This document shows, piece by piece, positions 52,575 through 60,970 of a DNA stretch of 64,000 bases. The notes beneath the pieces were generated by a model, which was given only the letters and a program-made list of their open reading frames with translations, searched no databases and had not been told where the DNA came from. The translations under genes were made by a program, and so were the position numbers. This stretch comes from Clostridiales bacterium (GTDB lineage: Bacteria; Bacillota; Clostridia; Christensenellales; Borkfalkiaceae): NCBI GenBank assembly GCA_015069425.1, contig SVIP01000003.1, forward strand, positions 124,001 through 188,000, in the 5' to 3' direction. How positions within the stretch are numbered: the first letter of the stretch is position 1; every line of letters begins with the position of its first letter.

Positions 52575-54089
52575 TTATAATATTTCTAAATTTTTCTTAA
52601 ATATTTTTCTAAAATCCGCACCGATTTCTAAAGCAGAGTTGATTTCTAAAGAGGCATCACCATCTACTTCCGTCTTCATTATAACTGAATCACCAAGTAT
52701 ATCACAGTTAATTCCGCTTACGACAGAAGATAAACTTCTATCAAGACAACTTGCTATACGAAGAATAATGCCCATTTTTCTTACAGAATCAATATCTTCA
52801 TCAGTAACCAAATCACGATACCTTGCCCAGTCGAACGGATTTATATCTTCAATAGCAGTGTTTGATGCAACGAAAGACGCCATTACCAAATCTCTATGAC
52901 TAATACCGTATATGTTTGAATTAAGGATTATATAACCCGAATGTTTTTCATAGTTATAAAAACCAACTCTCTTACCTGTATTATACATATAAGCCGCAAC
53001 CTTAAGAATTTTAAGGTATTGCCTTGGGAATTTGTGCAAAACACGAAGTTGCTTAAATAGTTGAACGGACAAATTAACAACCTGCTCGGTATGTTTCATA
53101 TCACAGCCGAAGAAATCAACAATATTGTTAAGACTATAAGTCAATACGTCTGATATAGGCTTATCAAGTGTGGTGGGTACTGCGTAATTATACATTATAC
53201 CCGTTCTTAAACCACTACCACTTACAACAATCTTTTCAACGTTCATATATTTCTTAAACGCAGATACTGCTGCGAGCGCACTAGGTAAAATATCTGCTCT
53301 GCCACTTGAAAGACCTTTAATTTTCTTCTTTCTATCAAGGTCAAGACTCTTAAGCAAATCGTAAACGTGCGTAAAATCGTTGTCGTTAATAACGTAATTA
53401 TGTATAGTTTTAAGTGGATACTTTTTCATAATTTTCGTCATTCTGCAAAGATTTCTAAATGAACCGCCAACACCTATCATTTGGGCTTCGGGGTCTACGT
53501 CTTTAAGCCACTCAACTCTCTTTAATTGTTCAGTAAAAAATTCTTCAATTTTTTCAGCTTGTTCATTTGGGGTAAGACCATCACCTGAAAACAATTCAGT
53601 GAGAGTAATAGCACCGAAAGGTAAAGTTTCATAATTTAACAAATTACGTCTATTATAATAAACAATTTTAGTACTTCCGCCACCGATTTCCAAAATCAAA
53701 CCTTTTGGAATATCCATAGTGTTTATAACGCCCTTATAAACGTATATCGCCTCTTCTTCTGCGCTTAAAACACGAAGTTTAATCCCACAAGTTGCAGAAA
53801 CTTCATCTAAAAACGAACGTTGGTTCTTTGCACGACGAACAGCGGCAGTTGCCACTGCTATAATTCTTTCAATACCGTTAACGTCGCAAAGTTTTCTAAA
53901 CATTTTTAACGTTTTAATTGTTTCTTGAATTCTAGCCGGTTTCAAAAAACCGTCTCTTTCCATACCTTCGCCAAGGCGAGGTGCCTCTTTAAGTTGGTCA
54001 ACGATTTGAAAGTGACCATTATCTTTAACGTCTACTAAAAGTAATCTTGCAGTATTTGAGCCTAAATCAATAATTGCTATTTTTTCCAA
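52575..54089 (-). CDS. Ppx/GppA family exopolyphosphatase / pppGpp phosphatase
   Basis: The 504-residue protein has the actin-like phosphatase motif IAIIDLGSNTARLLLVDV at the start, LILEIGGGSTKIVYY in the core, and a C-terminal HD-like helical domain (about 305-504). A TTG start at 54089 follows GGAGAAC at good spacing. The upstream frame contains a sigma-A promoter, so longer forms are unlikely. It hydrolyses polyphosphate or pppGpp; context does not tell which. The mreB-like gene follows. Confidence 0.88.
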   Translation of the reverse strand: MEKIAIIDLGSNTARLLLVDVKDNGHFQIVDQLKEAPRLGEGMERDGFLKPARIQETIKTLKMFRKLCDVNGIERIIAVATAAVRRAKNQRSFLDEVSATCGIKLRVLSAEEEAIYVYKGVINTMDIPKGLILEIGGGSTKIVYYNRRNLLNYETLPFGAITLTELFSGDGLTPNEQAEKIEEFFTEQLKRVEWLKDVDPEAQMIGVGGSFRNLCRMTKIMKKYPLKTIHNYVINDNDFTHVYDLLKSLDLDRKKKIKGLSSGRADILPSALAAVSAFKKYMNVEKIVVSGSGLRTGIMYNYAVPTTLDKPISDVLTYSLNNIVDFFGCDMKHTEQVVNLSVQLFKQLRVLHKFPRQYLKILKVAAYMYNTGKRVGFYNYEKHSGYIILNSNIYGISHRDLVMASFVASNTAIEDINPFDWARYRDLVTDEDIDSVRKMGIILRIASCLDRSLSSVVSGINCDILGDSVIMKTEVDGDASLEINSALEIGADFRKIFKKNLEIL

Positions 54090-54125
54090 TTTTAGTTCTC
54101 CATTCCATATGTTAGTCTTGCAAAT

Positions 54126-54154
54126 ATTATACCACAATATATTGTGTTTGTACA
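54126..54154 (-). promoter_or_regulatory. Promoter of the Ppx/GppA gene
   Basis: Minus strand TGTACA (54149-54154), 17 bases, TATAAT (54126-54131), 37 bases before the TTG start. Between 54155 and the terminator at 54290 the sequence is AT-rich with no clear feature. Confidence 0.65.
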
Positions 54155-54288
54155 GCCCTTTTTTTAAATTTGTGCACATTTTTCTAAAACATTTTTATTA
54201 AACATTTATCAAGCAAATAATAAAATATTTTAAGTAAAAAAACAAAACAAAAATTTGTATTTTTTTAATTTTTAACCTTAAATCAATC

Positions 54289-54317
54289 AAAAAACAAGTT
54301 GTGCAATTTGCACAACT
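54289..54317 (-). terminator. Terminator of the TauE/SafE pair
   Basis: AGTTGTGCAA and TTGCACAACT form a 10-bp stem around one base; the minus strand goes on with TGTTTTTTG. It ends the two-gene unit. Confidence 0.75.
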
Positions 54318-54321
54318 AAAA

Positions 54322-54690
54322 TCAATTTTTTTTCTTTAACTGACCTATAAACATAAATAAAGAAAGTAAAATTAAAAATCCACCAAACAATCTAGATAAA
54401 ATATCACCAGATAACGCTTTAGATATAAAACAGCCCCCTATACAACTAGCAACACCAGGTATTATAATCCAAAGCACTTTATATTTATCAATTAGTTTAT
54501 TTTTCGCGTGAACAATTAAGGCTACTATCGCCATAGGTATAAAACTTATTAAATTTACCGCTTGAGCGGTATGCTGTTCAACCTTGCAAAACAAGGTTAA
54601 AAGTGGTATGAGCAAAGTTCCACCGCCCATACCCATACCGCCTAATAACCCACCGACAACACCAACTAATGCTAAAACAATAAATTCCAT
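54322..54690 (-). CDS. TauE/SafE family half-transporter, second subunit
   Basis: The 122-residue protein has about four helices and the family half-repeat VVGGLLGGMGMGGGTLLIPL. A full TauE/SafE anion (sulfite/organosulfonate) exporter has two such repeats in about 250 residues, so this is one half. AAGGTG gives its own ribosome binding site. It follows the other half after 9 bases, and both probably assemble together. Confidence 0.88.
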   Translation of the reverse strand: MEFIVLALVGVVGGLLGGMGMGGGTLLIPLLTLFCKVEQHTAQAVNLISFIPMAIVALIVHAKNKLIDKYKVLWIIIPGVASCIGGCFISKALSGDILSRLFGGFLILLSLFMFIGQLKKKN

Positions 54691-54699
54691 ACGTTCACC

Positions 54700-55098
54700 T
54701 TAAAAGAAAGTAAGTTTAATTCCAGTGCCGAGCATCACTAACGAAAAAATGATATTAACCCATTTTGACGAGAGTTTTTTTAGCGCTAGTGCACCTATAA
54801 TCCCGCCGATTATTACACCGATACCAGCCGGAATGCCGACTTTAAACTTAAAACTACCGAACATGGCATAAAATAATCCACTTACTATTGATAACGGTAA
54901 AATTATAAGTATCGCAGTTGCGTGCGCTTTTTTCTGTTCTCGACCTAAAAGATAAATTAACATAGGAACGACAATCATTCCACCGCCACCGCCAAAAACA
55001 CCGTTAATCAAACCAGAAATTGTTCCTGCGAGTATCGCAAAAAGATTTCGTTTCAAATCACCACGTTTATCATTTTTTTCAATATTTTTACTTTTCAC
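54700..55098 (-). CDS. TauE/SafE family half-transporter, first subunit
   Basis: The 132-residue protein has a charged start (MKSKNIEKNDKRGDLKRN), then four helices with GTISGLINGVFGGGGGMIVV, the first half-repeat of TauE/SafE proteins. It is a natural partner of the gene 9 bases downstream. The substrate is unknown. The start lies close to the divergent surface-protein promoter, leaving 55099-55276 as the shared intergenic region. Confidence 0.88.
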   Translation of the reverse strand: MKSKNIEKNDKRGDLKRNLFAILAGTISGLINGVFGGGGGMIVVPMLIYLLGREQKKAHATAILIILPLSIVSGLFYAMFGSFKFKVGIPAGIGVIIGGIIGALALKKLSSKWVNIIFSLVMLGTGIKLTFF

Positions 55099-55172
55099 AA
55101 GATTAATGTTTGCAATTTTTTATTTTTATAACAATTTTTTTATTAAAATACTAATAATATTGCTTTTTACGG

Positions 55173-55201
55173 TTGATTTTTTCTTTCAAATACTATATAA
55201 T
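55173..55201 (+). promoter_or_regulatory. Promoter of the surface lipoprotein gene
   Basis: TTGATT (55173-55178), 17 bases, TATAAT (55196-55201). The leader to the ATG at 55277 is about 70 bases with an AAAGGTG ribosome binding site at its end. Confidence 0.8.
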
Positions 55202-55276
55202 AAATTCAATGTGTTAATCTAATGCGCATAAACATTATTAAAAAGAGAAAATTGTAAATTTCAGCAAAGGTGAATT

Positions 55277-58200
55277 ATGACGAGAAACAGTATTTTCAAA
55301 AACAACAAATCAAAACTAATTTTGATTTTATTATTGATTGCCTCTATGTGTTTTTCAATGTTTGCAGTCGCTTGCGACAAAGGTAATGACGATAAATCTG
55401 AAAGACCCACTTATACGCATACGGAAAAAGACGATGGAATAATCAGTAATCCAAACTTCAATTTTGGCACTTCAAAAGTTGAACTTAAAGATTTTCCCAA
55501 GACTTCACCCACCGGTTGGTCAAGAAGTAAAGACAGCGATAGCAATATCGGTTCTTCTTCTGCAACGTCAGGTATTATAAACGTTTCTGAAGACGGTTGG
55601 AAAGAATTTCTAAACGCTCTTTATAAAGATTCTGCAATTTTAGATTACGTTCTCACCACCAACGACGTAACTAAAGATAAAGTAAAAGAACTTATTAAGG
55701 CTGACACTAATTATAATCCAGACGGTAAAGAAGATTATAAGCCAAGCGATAGCGACGTTAAAAAATATACTATCGAAAACTATATTAGCAAAACGTTTAC
55801 CAACCCCAACACTAACACTACTGATGCAGACAAGTTGGTTTATATGCTTAACAACTACCGTTCAAAAGAAAATTTAGGTCTTGGAACGGCACAGAAAATA
55901 ACCTCGTCTAGCACTATCACCCTTGAAAAAGGTTCGTATGGTAAATTATCCGTTTGGGTTAAAACCGTAAATATTTTAGAAGGCGATAACGTTGGCGCAA
56001 ATATCCGTATTTCTAGCACGTTCAACGGAACTTCTCAAGCAGAATACGCTTTAACTAATATCGTAACTAGCGACTGGAAAGAATACGTAATTTACGTTAA
56101 GGCAGACGAACAATTTGACACAACTTTCAAAGTTGCACTAGGTTTAGGTTATGGATTAAACGGAATTACTCAAGGTACTGCTTATTTTGATAACGTTAAA
56201 TTTGAAGAACTTGAAACAGCACCTGATACCACTAATTTTGACGTAACGAACTTTGTTTATAACGGTGAAGATAAAATTGTTAAAAACGCAAAAGAAGTTA
56301 CAAAGAGTCTTCTCTACACCGTTTCATTAAACGATTATATCACGGCTAATGCAAGCACTTATTTTTCAACTGTAAATAACCTTGAAGAATCAAAAGTGGT
56401 TTTAGCAAAAGGCACTAAAGCCCCAATCTATACGGTAGACGTTGCAAAAGAAGAGTCACCTTACGGCAAAGCAGTTAAGGCAACTAAAATCGACATTACG
56501 GGCGCTAGCGCTACCCTCACCTATGATGGATTTACACAAGTTGGAACTGAAAGTTATGCGTTCGTAACCTTTGCTATTAAAAACGAACTTAAAAAGTTTG
56601 GTTCAACCGACATCACCGTAAACGTATACGATATGCTAAGCGGTAAAAAAGATATCGTTACGAGAGGTATTGCAACTGCATCAAACGTTAGTGATGAATG
56701 GCAAAAGGTTAACGTTTTAATCAAAAACAATTTTGTAGATGATAACGACGCGTCAACAACAGATGACGTGGCAAGAAATTATAAAATTGAAATCGTTATA
56801 GGACCTACCATCCTTTCAGATGCTAAATTCAGTGATGATTTTGCCTCTGGTACTGTAACAATTACCACTCCTCAAGTTGCATCAGGTAAAATATTTGCAA
56901 GCCAAGAGAAAGCAGAAGAGGCAGGTCAAGAAACCGTTTACGGTCTTTATAACTTATATTCAGGCACTGCTAACGGTACGGTTGCGCTTTACGCAGGTTT
57001 AACTTCAGATTATAAAGAAGATAGCAATAATGAAAGTTACGCTTTCTCTATTGCTCCTAGTGATATAGGCTCTATCCTCACCCACCCCGCTAACGTAAAT
57101 GGTTACCAAGGAATTGTTGCAAACCACATTTACGTTAAAGACGGCGGTACTGTTGCAGAAATCAACACTAGAACAACTGGATTTAAAAATGAAGATAACA
57201 GCGTTAGTTTCGCAGGTTTAATCAATACTAATTATGAAGATAAATATTTAATTAGCGGACTTTCAGATGCCCTAAACTTTAACGCAACTGATGATGAAAA
57301 AAGTATTCAACCTTTAATGATTTATAACGCTAGCGCTGATAACTATGGTTTTATAGGAACGTCTAACACCATTTCAGCAAGTTCTTATGCAAAAGTTTCA
57401 GTAACTCTCCGTGTTGTTGACGACGCTGTTGCAAACATCTATTTAGTTGAAAGCAACAATAAAGACAAAAACGTTCTTACCTTCGGTGGTAAAATCAACG
57501 GTGAAGACATTGATAAAGAGTTGAGTATAAAAGTAACCGAAGATATGATGGCTCAAAACGGTTGGGTAACCGTTGATTTCTATATTGCAACTGGTGTTAA
57601 TTCAAAAACCTTCCGTGTTGAACTTTGGAATGGTTACAGAGATGGTGATGCAACTAATAGTTCTAAAGGTTTTGTATTCTTTAAGAACGTAACGGTTACA
57701 ACTTCTAGCGGTTTCAGTGAGTCCGCAAAACTTGAAGATACTTTTACAGTTTCAGGCAATCCCCTTTATACTGAAAAAATTATTCAAGGTGAATCTCTAA
57801 AAAATACAATTTTGTATACTAGAGCGCTCAGCACACGTGAAATAGAATTTAACGCCGAACAAAAGAGTTCAGAAGATAAAGTTTCTTATTCAGAAAATTA
57901 CATTTGGGCACAAACAGATACAATGATTTATGCAATTTATAATACCATTGAACCTGTAGAAGTTGACCCATATGACAACGTTGAAGATGAAGAAACTAAA
58001 GACAGCGGTTGCACGGCACAAACTGACCCGTCAACCTTCTGGTTATCATTCTCCTCTATCCTATTAGGCGTTGCGCTAGTTCTTGCAATTTTAATGTTAT
58101 TCATTAAAAATATTAGAAGAAGACGCAAAGCAAACGCTAGTGATGCAAAATCACATTATACTATTACAAGTAGAACAAAAGCACAAAGAAAGATTAAAAA

Positions 58201-58369
58201 ATCTGAAGAAACTTCTGAACCTGACGAACAAGTTGAAGACGAAGTTTTGGAAGAAACAGAATCTGAAGTGGCGGAAGAAGAAAACGTTGAAGAACAAAAA
58301 GAAGATGATTCTTACGTTTATGGCGACGTTCAAGTCTTCGGTGATAAGGATAGCGAAGAAAATAAATAA
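55277..58369 (+). CDS. Large surface protein with lipobox-like N terminus, jelly-roll-like repeats and C-terminal membrane anchor
   Basis: I know no named family for this 1030-residue protein. An N-terminal hydrophobic stretch ends FAVACDKG, a weak lipobox at Cys33. The body shows at least three similar beta-rich units, e.g. YGKLSVWVKTVNI...GTAYFDNVKFEE near residues 225-320, another near 450-560, and SYAKVSVTLRVVD...GFVFFKNVTV near 715-810, resembling carbohydrate-binding jelly-roll folds. One helix (about 922-943) is followed by RRRRK and a very acidic tail of about 80 residues. The extracellular body would thus be held at both ends. It has its own promoter and terminator. Function unknown; glycan or cell-surface binding is a guess. 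Confidence 0.72.
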   Translation: MTRNSIFKNNKSKLILILLLIASMCFSMFAVACDKGNDDKSERPTYTHTEKDDGIISNPNFNFGTSKVELKDFPKTSPTGWSRSKDSDSNIGSSSATSGIINVSEDGWKEFLNALYKDSAILDYVLTTNDVTKDKVKELIKADTNYNPDGKEDYKPSDSDVKKYTIENYISKTFTNPNTNTTDADKLVYMLNNYRSKENLGLGTAQKITSSSTITLEKGSYGKLSVWVKTVNILEGDNVGANIRISSTFNGTSQAEYALTNIVTSDWKEYVIYVKADEQFDTTFKVALGLGYGLNGITQGTAYFDNVKFEELETAPDTTNFDVTNFVYNGEDKIVKNAKEVTKSLLYTVSLNDYITANASTYFSTVNNLEESKVVLAKGTKAPIYTVDVAKEESPYGKAVKATKIDITGASATLTYDGFTQVGTESYAFVTFAIKNELKKFGSTDITVNVYDMLSGKKDIVTRGIATASNVSDEWQKVNVLIKNNFVDDNDASTTDDVARNYKIEIVIGPTILSDAKFSDDFASGTVTITTPQVASGKIFASQEKAEEAGQETVYGLYNLYSGTANGTVALYAGLTSDYKEDSNNESYAFSIAPSDIGSILTHPANVNGYQGIVANHIYVKDGGTVAEINTRTTGFKNEDNSVSFAGLINTNYEDKYLISGLSDALNFNATDDEKSIQPLMIYNASADNYGFIGTSNTISASSYAKVSVTLRVVDDAVANIYLVESNNKDKNVLTFGGKINGEDIDKELSIKVTEDMMAQNGWVTVDFYIATGVNSKTFRVELWNGYRDGDATNSSKGFVFFKNVTVTTSSGFSESAKLEDTFTVSGNPLYTEKIIQGESLKNTILYTRALSTREIEFNAEQKSSEDKVSYSENYIWAQTDTMIYAIYNTIEPVEVDPYDNVEDEETKDSGCTAQTDPSTFWLSFSSILLGVALVLAILMLFIKNIRRRRKANASDAKSHYTITSRTKAQRKIKKSEETSEPDEQVEDEVLEETESEVAEEENVEEQKEDDSYVYGDVQVFGDKDSEENK

Positions 58370-58389
58370 CGTAATAGTTAAATAAATTA

Positions 58390-58422
58390 ACGGCATTAAC
58401 TTTTGTTAGTGCCGTTTTTTTT
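58390..58422 (+). terminator. Terminator of the surface protein gene
   Basis: AACGGCATTAAC and GTTAGTGCCGTT form a 12-bp stem with one mismatch and a TTTT loop, followed by eight T residues. Confidence 0.85.
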
Positions 58423-58458
58423 GTATACGTAAATTTTTTTTACGCATATATATATTGT

Positions 58459-59511
58459 ATGGCAACTATTATTTTAACGGGTGGCGGTACCGCTGGACAT
58501 TGTACGCCAAACTTGGCTTTATTACCTTATTTAAAAAATGACTTTGATAAAATAGTTTATATAGGCAGTGAAAATGGTATTGAAAAAAATATAATTGAAA
58601 ATACAGATATCCCCTATTACGCTATTTCGTGCGCAAAATTAGAAAGAAAAACTACAATAAAAAATTTAACCTTACCATTTAAGGTGGTTAAAGGAATATT
58701 GCAAGCGGGTAAAATTTTAGATAAAATAAAACCCGACGTGATTTTTTCTAAAGGCGGATACGTTTCTATTCCTACGGTAATTGCTGCAGCAAAAAGAAAA
58801 ATATCCGTAATTTCACACGAAAGTGATTATACAGTTGGCTTGGCAAATAAAATATCTGCCCATTTTTCAAAAAAAGTTTTAACGTCTTTTCCTGAAACTG
58901 CTATATCACTTAAAAACGGTGAATACGTAGGTCCGCCTATACGTAAAACAATTATTAACGCATCAAAAGCCGAAGCGCTAAAAATGTTTGGTTTTAACGG
59001 TCAAAAGCCTATTATTTTAGTTACAGGTGGAAGTCAAGGCGCAAAAGCGATAAACGAAGCGCTAAGAAATGCTTTACCTTTACTTTTGTCAAAATATGAT
59101 ATTTTGCATATTTGTGGTAAAAACAATTTAACGCAAGAAAAAACTCCAAAAGGATATTTCCAAACGGAGTATATGAATAAAATAGAAAATGCTTTTGCCG
59201 TGGCGTCCATTTGCGTTTCTCGTTCAGGGTCAAATACGCTATTTGAGTTAATGAGCCTTAAAATGCCATGCGTTTTAATCCCTTTACCAAAAGGCAATTC
59301 TCGAGGCGACCAAGTGCAAAATGCAGAATATTTTCAAAAATTAGGGCTAGCTCACGTTTTGCAACAAGACGCATTAACCGCAGAATCACTAGCCTTTGCA
59401 ATAAACGCTGTGTACGCAAACAGGTTAAATTTATCAAGGAATTTTCAAAAATTTCCTATAAAAGATGCAAGCAGGCAAATTTCAAGAATTATTGCGGATT
59501 ACGTGCATTGA
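58459..59511 (+). CDS. murG: MurG, undecaprenyl-PP-MurNAc-pentapeptide GlcNAc transferase
   Basis: The 350-residue GT28 enzyme has the N-terminal glycine-rich TGGGTAGHCTPNLALLPYL, then GGYVSIPTVIAA, HESDYTVGLANK and VTGGSQGAKAINEAL (second Rossmann domain), plus VSRSGSNTLFELMSL and PLPKGNSRGDQVQNA (UDP-GlcNAc site). It makes lipid II at the membrane. No other mur or division gene is near, which is unusual. No ribosome binding site is visible and the likely -10 lies only about 10 bases upstream, so the mRNA may be leaderless. Confidence 0.93.
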   Translation: MATIILTGGGTAGHCTPNLALLPYLKNDFDKIVYIGSENGIEKNIIENTDIPYYAISCAKLERKTTIKNLTLPFKVVKGILQAGKILDKIKPDVIFSKGGYVSIPTVIAAAKRKISVISHESDYTVGLANKISAHFSKKVLTSFPETAISLKNGEYVGPPIRKTIINASKAEALKMFGFNGQKPIILVTGGSQGAKAINEALRNALPLLLSKYDILHICGKNNLTQEKTPKGYFQTEYMNKIENAFAVASICVSRSGSNTLFELMSLKMPCVLIPLPKGNSRGDQVQNAEYFQKLGLAHVLQQDALTAESLAFAINAVYANRLNLSRNFQKFPIKDASRQISRIIADYVH

Positions 59512-59719
59512 AAATTGCGCTGTAAAAATGTTCTCTTTCTGACACGTTTAATCCTTTTCTATTTTCAAAATATTTCGATAAGCAAGTTTTAACCTCTTGC
59601 TTATTTTCTTTTATTAGAAAATTAAAATCATCATCTTTAACTTTTCTATTTTTAATAACAGTTAAACAATTAACCTTACATTTCTTTTCAAAAAACAAAC
59701 TAAAAATTTTTTCAAACAT
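59489..59719 (-). CDS. Small conserved-looking hypothetical protein, convergent with murG
   Basis: I do not recognise this 76-residue protein. It is charged and lysine-rich with a hydrophobic start (MFEKIFSLFFEKKCKV), no membrane helix and a Cys pair. AAGGAG lies 7 bases before the ATG, which argues that it is translated. Its stop lies 23 bases inside the convergent murG gene. Short length and AT-rich sequence mean a chance frame cannot be excluded. Confidence 0.55.
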   Translation of the reverse strand: MFEKIFSLFFEKKCKVNCLTVIKNRKVKDDDFNFLIKENKQEVKTCLSKYFENRKGLNVSEREHFYSAIFNARNPQ

Positions 59720-59801
59720 ATCTAAACTCCTTTTTGCAACCTTATAATAACTATTAAATATGACATATGGCTGTCATAATTGATAATTTAATAAAAAATA
59801 T

Positions 59802-59830
59802 TTGACTTTGATAATCGTATGGTTTATAAT
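59802..59830 (+). promoter_or_regulatory. Sigma-A promoter of the WYL regulator gene
   Basis: TTGACT (59802-59807), a 17-base spacer and TATAAT (59825-59830). Transcription should start near 59837, which leaves a leader of about 167 bases before the ATG. Confidence 0.85.
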
Positions 59831-59832
59831 AC

Positions 59833-59967
59833 AAGAAGTTGGAAACTTGCTTGCAAGGGTTTACAACTTCGCCGTGTTTCAAACTAGAAGTGTAAATCGA
59901 CAGATTTACAGTAAAGGCGTTAGCCTTTGCGAAATCTTTTAATTGCAATTAAAAGATTTAACTTCTT
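59833..59967 (+). promoter_or_regulatory. Highly structured leader of the WYL regulator gene (unassigned RNA element or operator array)
   Basis: A possible closing stem AAGAAGTT (59833-59840) / AACTTCTT (59960-59967) encloses several hairpins: TGTAAATC-GACA-GATTTACA (59891-59910), GTAAAGGC-GTTA-GCCTTTGC (59911-59930) and a perfect 14-bp AAATCTTTTAATTG/CAATTAAAAGATTT (59932-59959). GAAGTTG (59835) can also pair with CAACTTC (59864), giving an alternative fold. It matches no riboswitch class I know. The ribosome binding site AAGGAT lies just downstream. It could be a regulatory RNA, or operator palindromes for the regulator itself. Confidence 0.6.
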
Positions 59968-60003
59968 ATAGTTTACAATATGTCGTTAAAAGGATAAATA
60001 ATT

Positions 60004-60930
60004 ATGAAATTTGAAATAATGTTAAGAATTTTATTTGAACTTATGTCGAAAAAATGCGTTAAGGCTCAATATTTAGCAGATAAATTTGAAGTTAGCGTGC
60101 GCAGTATACACAGATATATAAACGCGCTTGAACTTTCAGGCGTGCCTATTTATACCCTACGCGGTAGTCAAGGCGGTTTTGCAATTATAGATACGTATAA
60201 ATTTTCATCTACCTTTATGAGCGTAAAAGAATTTGAACAAACAATAAATGCGCTCTCTGCCATTACAGAAAGCGTACCTAATAAAGAATTAAATAACGTT
60301 ATAAATAAACTCAAATCAGTTACGAAAAACGAATATAGCGGATTTGACGTTAAGGGTGGAAATCTTATAATCGACGCCGGACCTTGGGGCGACACCGTTG
60401 GCTACAAAAGTAAATTAGTCGTTATTCAACGTAGTATTGAAGAATGTAAAAAACTACAAATTCGTTATCACGATAGAAACGGCGACGTTACGGAAAGAAT
60501 AATTGAACCTCACGTTATAGTTTTTAAGCAAGGGCTTTGGTATATTTTTGCTTTCTGCCATTTAAGAAATGAATTTAGATTTTTTAAGACGGGTAGAATT
60601 GAATATGCAACAATATTAGAAGAAAAATTTACAAGACGAAACATATCAAATCAAGAACTGCCTTTAAATTTTTGGCACAATAGCGTAGAAACTTGCGAAA
60701 TAACGCTAGAAATTGATAAAAAATGCCTATCTGACATTGAAGAATGGCTAGGCATTGAAAACGTGGAAAAGTTAAACGAAAAGTTTTATGCAAACGTAAA
60801 ATTACCATACGACGACGGTTTAGTTTCAAAAATTATGAGTTACGGTAACGGAATTAAAGTTATATCGCCCGCAAAACTAAAAAATCGTATATGTGATTTT
60901 GCAAAAGAAATATTAAACAACTACAAATAA
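60004..60930 (+). CDS. WYL-domain transcriptional regulator with N-terminal helix-turn-helix
   Basis: The 308-residue protein has a winged helix-turn-helix of DeoR/HTH_11 type (QYLADKFEVSVRSIHRYINA, about 21-45), and the WYL domain with LQIRYHDRNGDVTERIIEPH then VFKQGLWYIFAFCHLRNEFR (about 150-200). WYL domains bind nucleic acid or nucleotide-like ligands and control, among others, DNA-damage and defence genes. AAGGAT precedes the ATG. No target gene is adjacent, so autoregulation through the palindromic leader is plausible. Confidence 0.9.
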   Translation: MKFEIMLRILFELMSKKCVKAQYLADKFEVSVRSIHRYINALELSGVPIYTLRGSQGGFAIIDTYKFSSTFMSVKEFEQTINALSAITESVPNKELNNVINKLKSVTKNEYSGFDVKGGNLIIDAGPWGDTVGYKSKLVVIQRSIEECKKLQIRYHDRNGDVTERIIEPHVIVFKQGLWYIFAFCHLRNEFRFFKTGRIEYATILEEKFTRRNISNQELPLNFWHNSVETCEITLEIDKKCLSDIEEWLGIENVEKLNEKFYANVKLPYDDGLVSKIMSYGNGIKVISPAKLKNRICDFAKEILNNYK

Positions 60931-60936
60931 AAATCA

Positions 60937-60966
60937 AAAAACCGCTAATAAAAAATTAGCGGTTTT
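60937..60966. terminator. Bidirectional terminator between the WYL gene and gpsA
   Basis: AAAACCGCTAAT and ATTAGCGGTTTT form a 12-bp stem with a short A-rich loop. T-tracts exist on both strands. The two convergent genes end on either side. Confidence 0.85.
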
Positions 60967-60970
60967 ATTG

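Noticed and set aside
54090-54179. Longer N terminus for the Ppx/GppA protein
   Set aside because: The extension overlaps a sigma-A promoter and lacks family similarity; the TTG at 54089 has GGAG upstream and begins the conserved motif.
58140-58385. 81-residue frames on both strands at the end of the surface protein gene
   Set aside because: Shadows of the acidic tail's low-complexity GAA/GAT codons.
59754-59948. 64-residue minus-strand frame between murG and the WYL gene
   Set aside because: It covers the WYL promoter and leader hairpins and has no ribosome binding site; the structured leader explains this stretch better.
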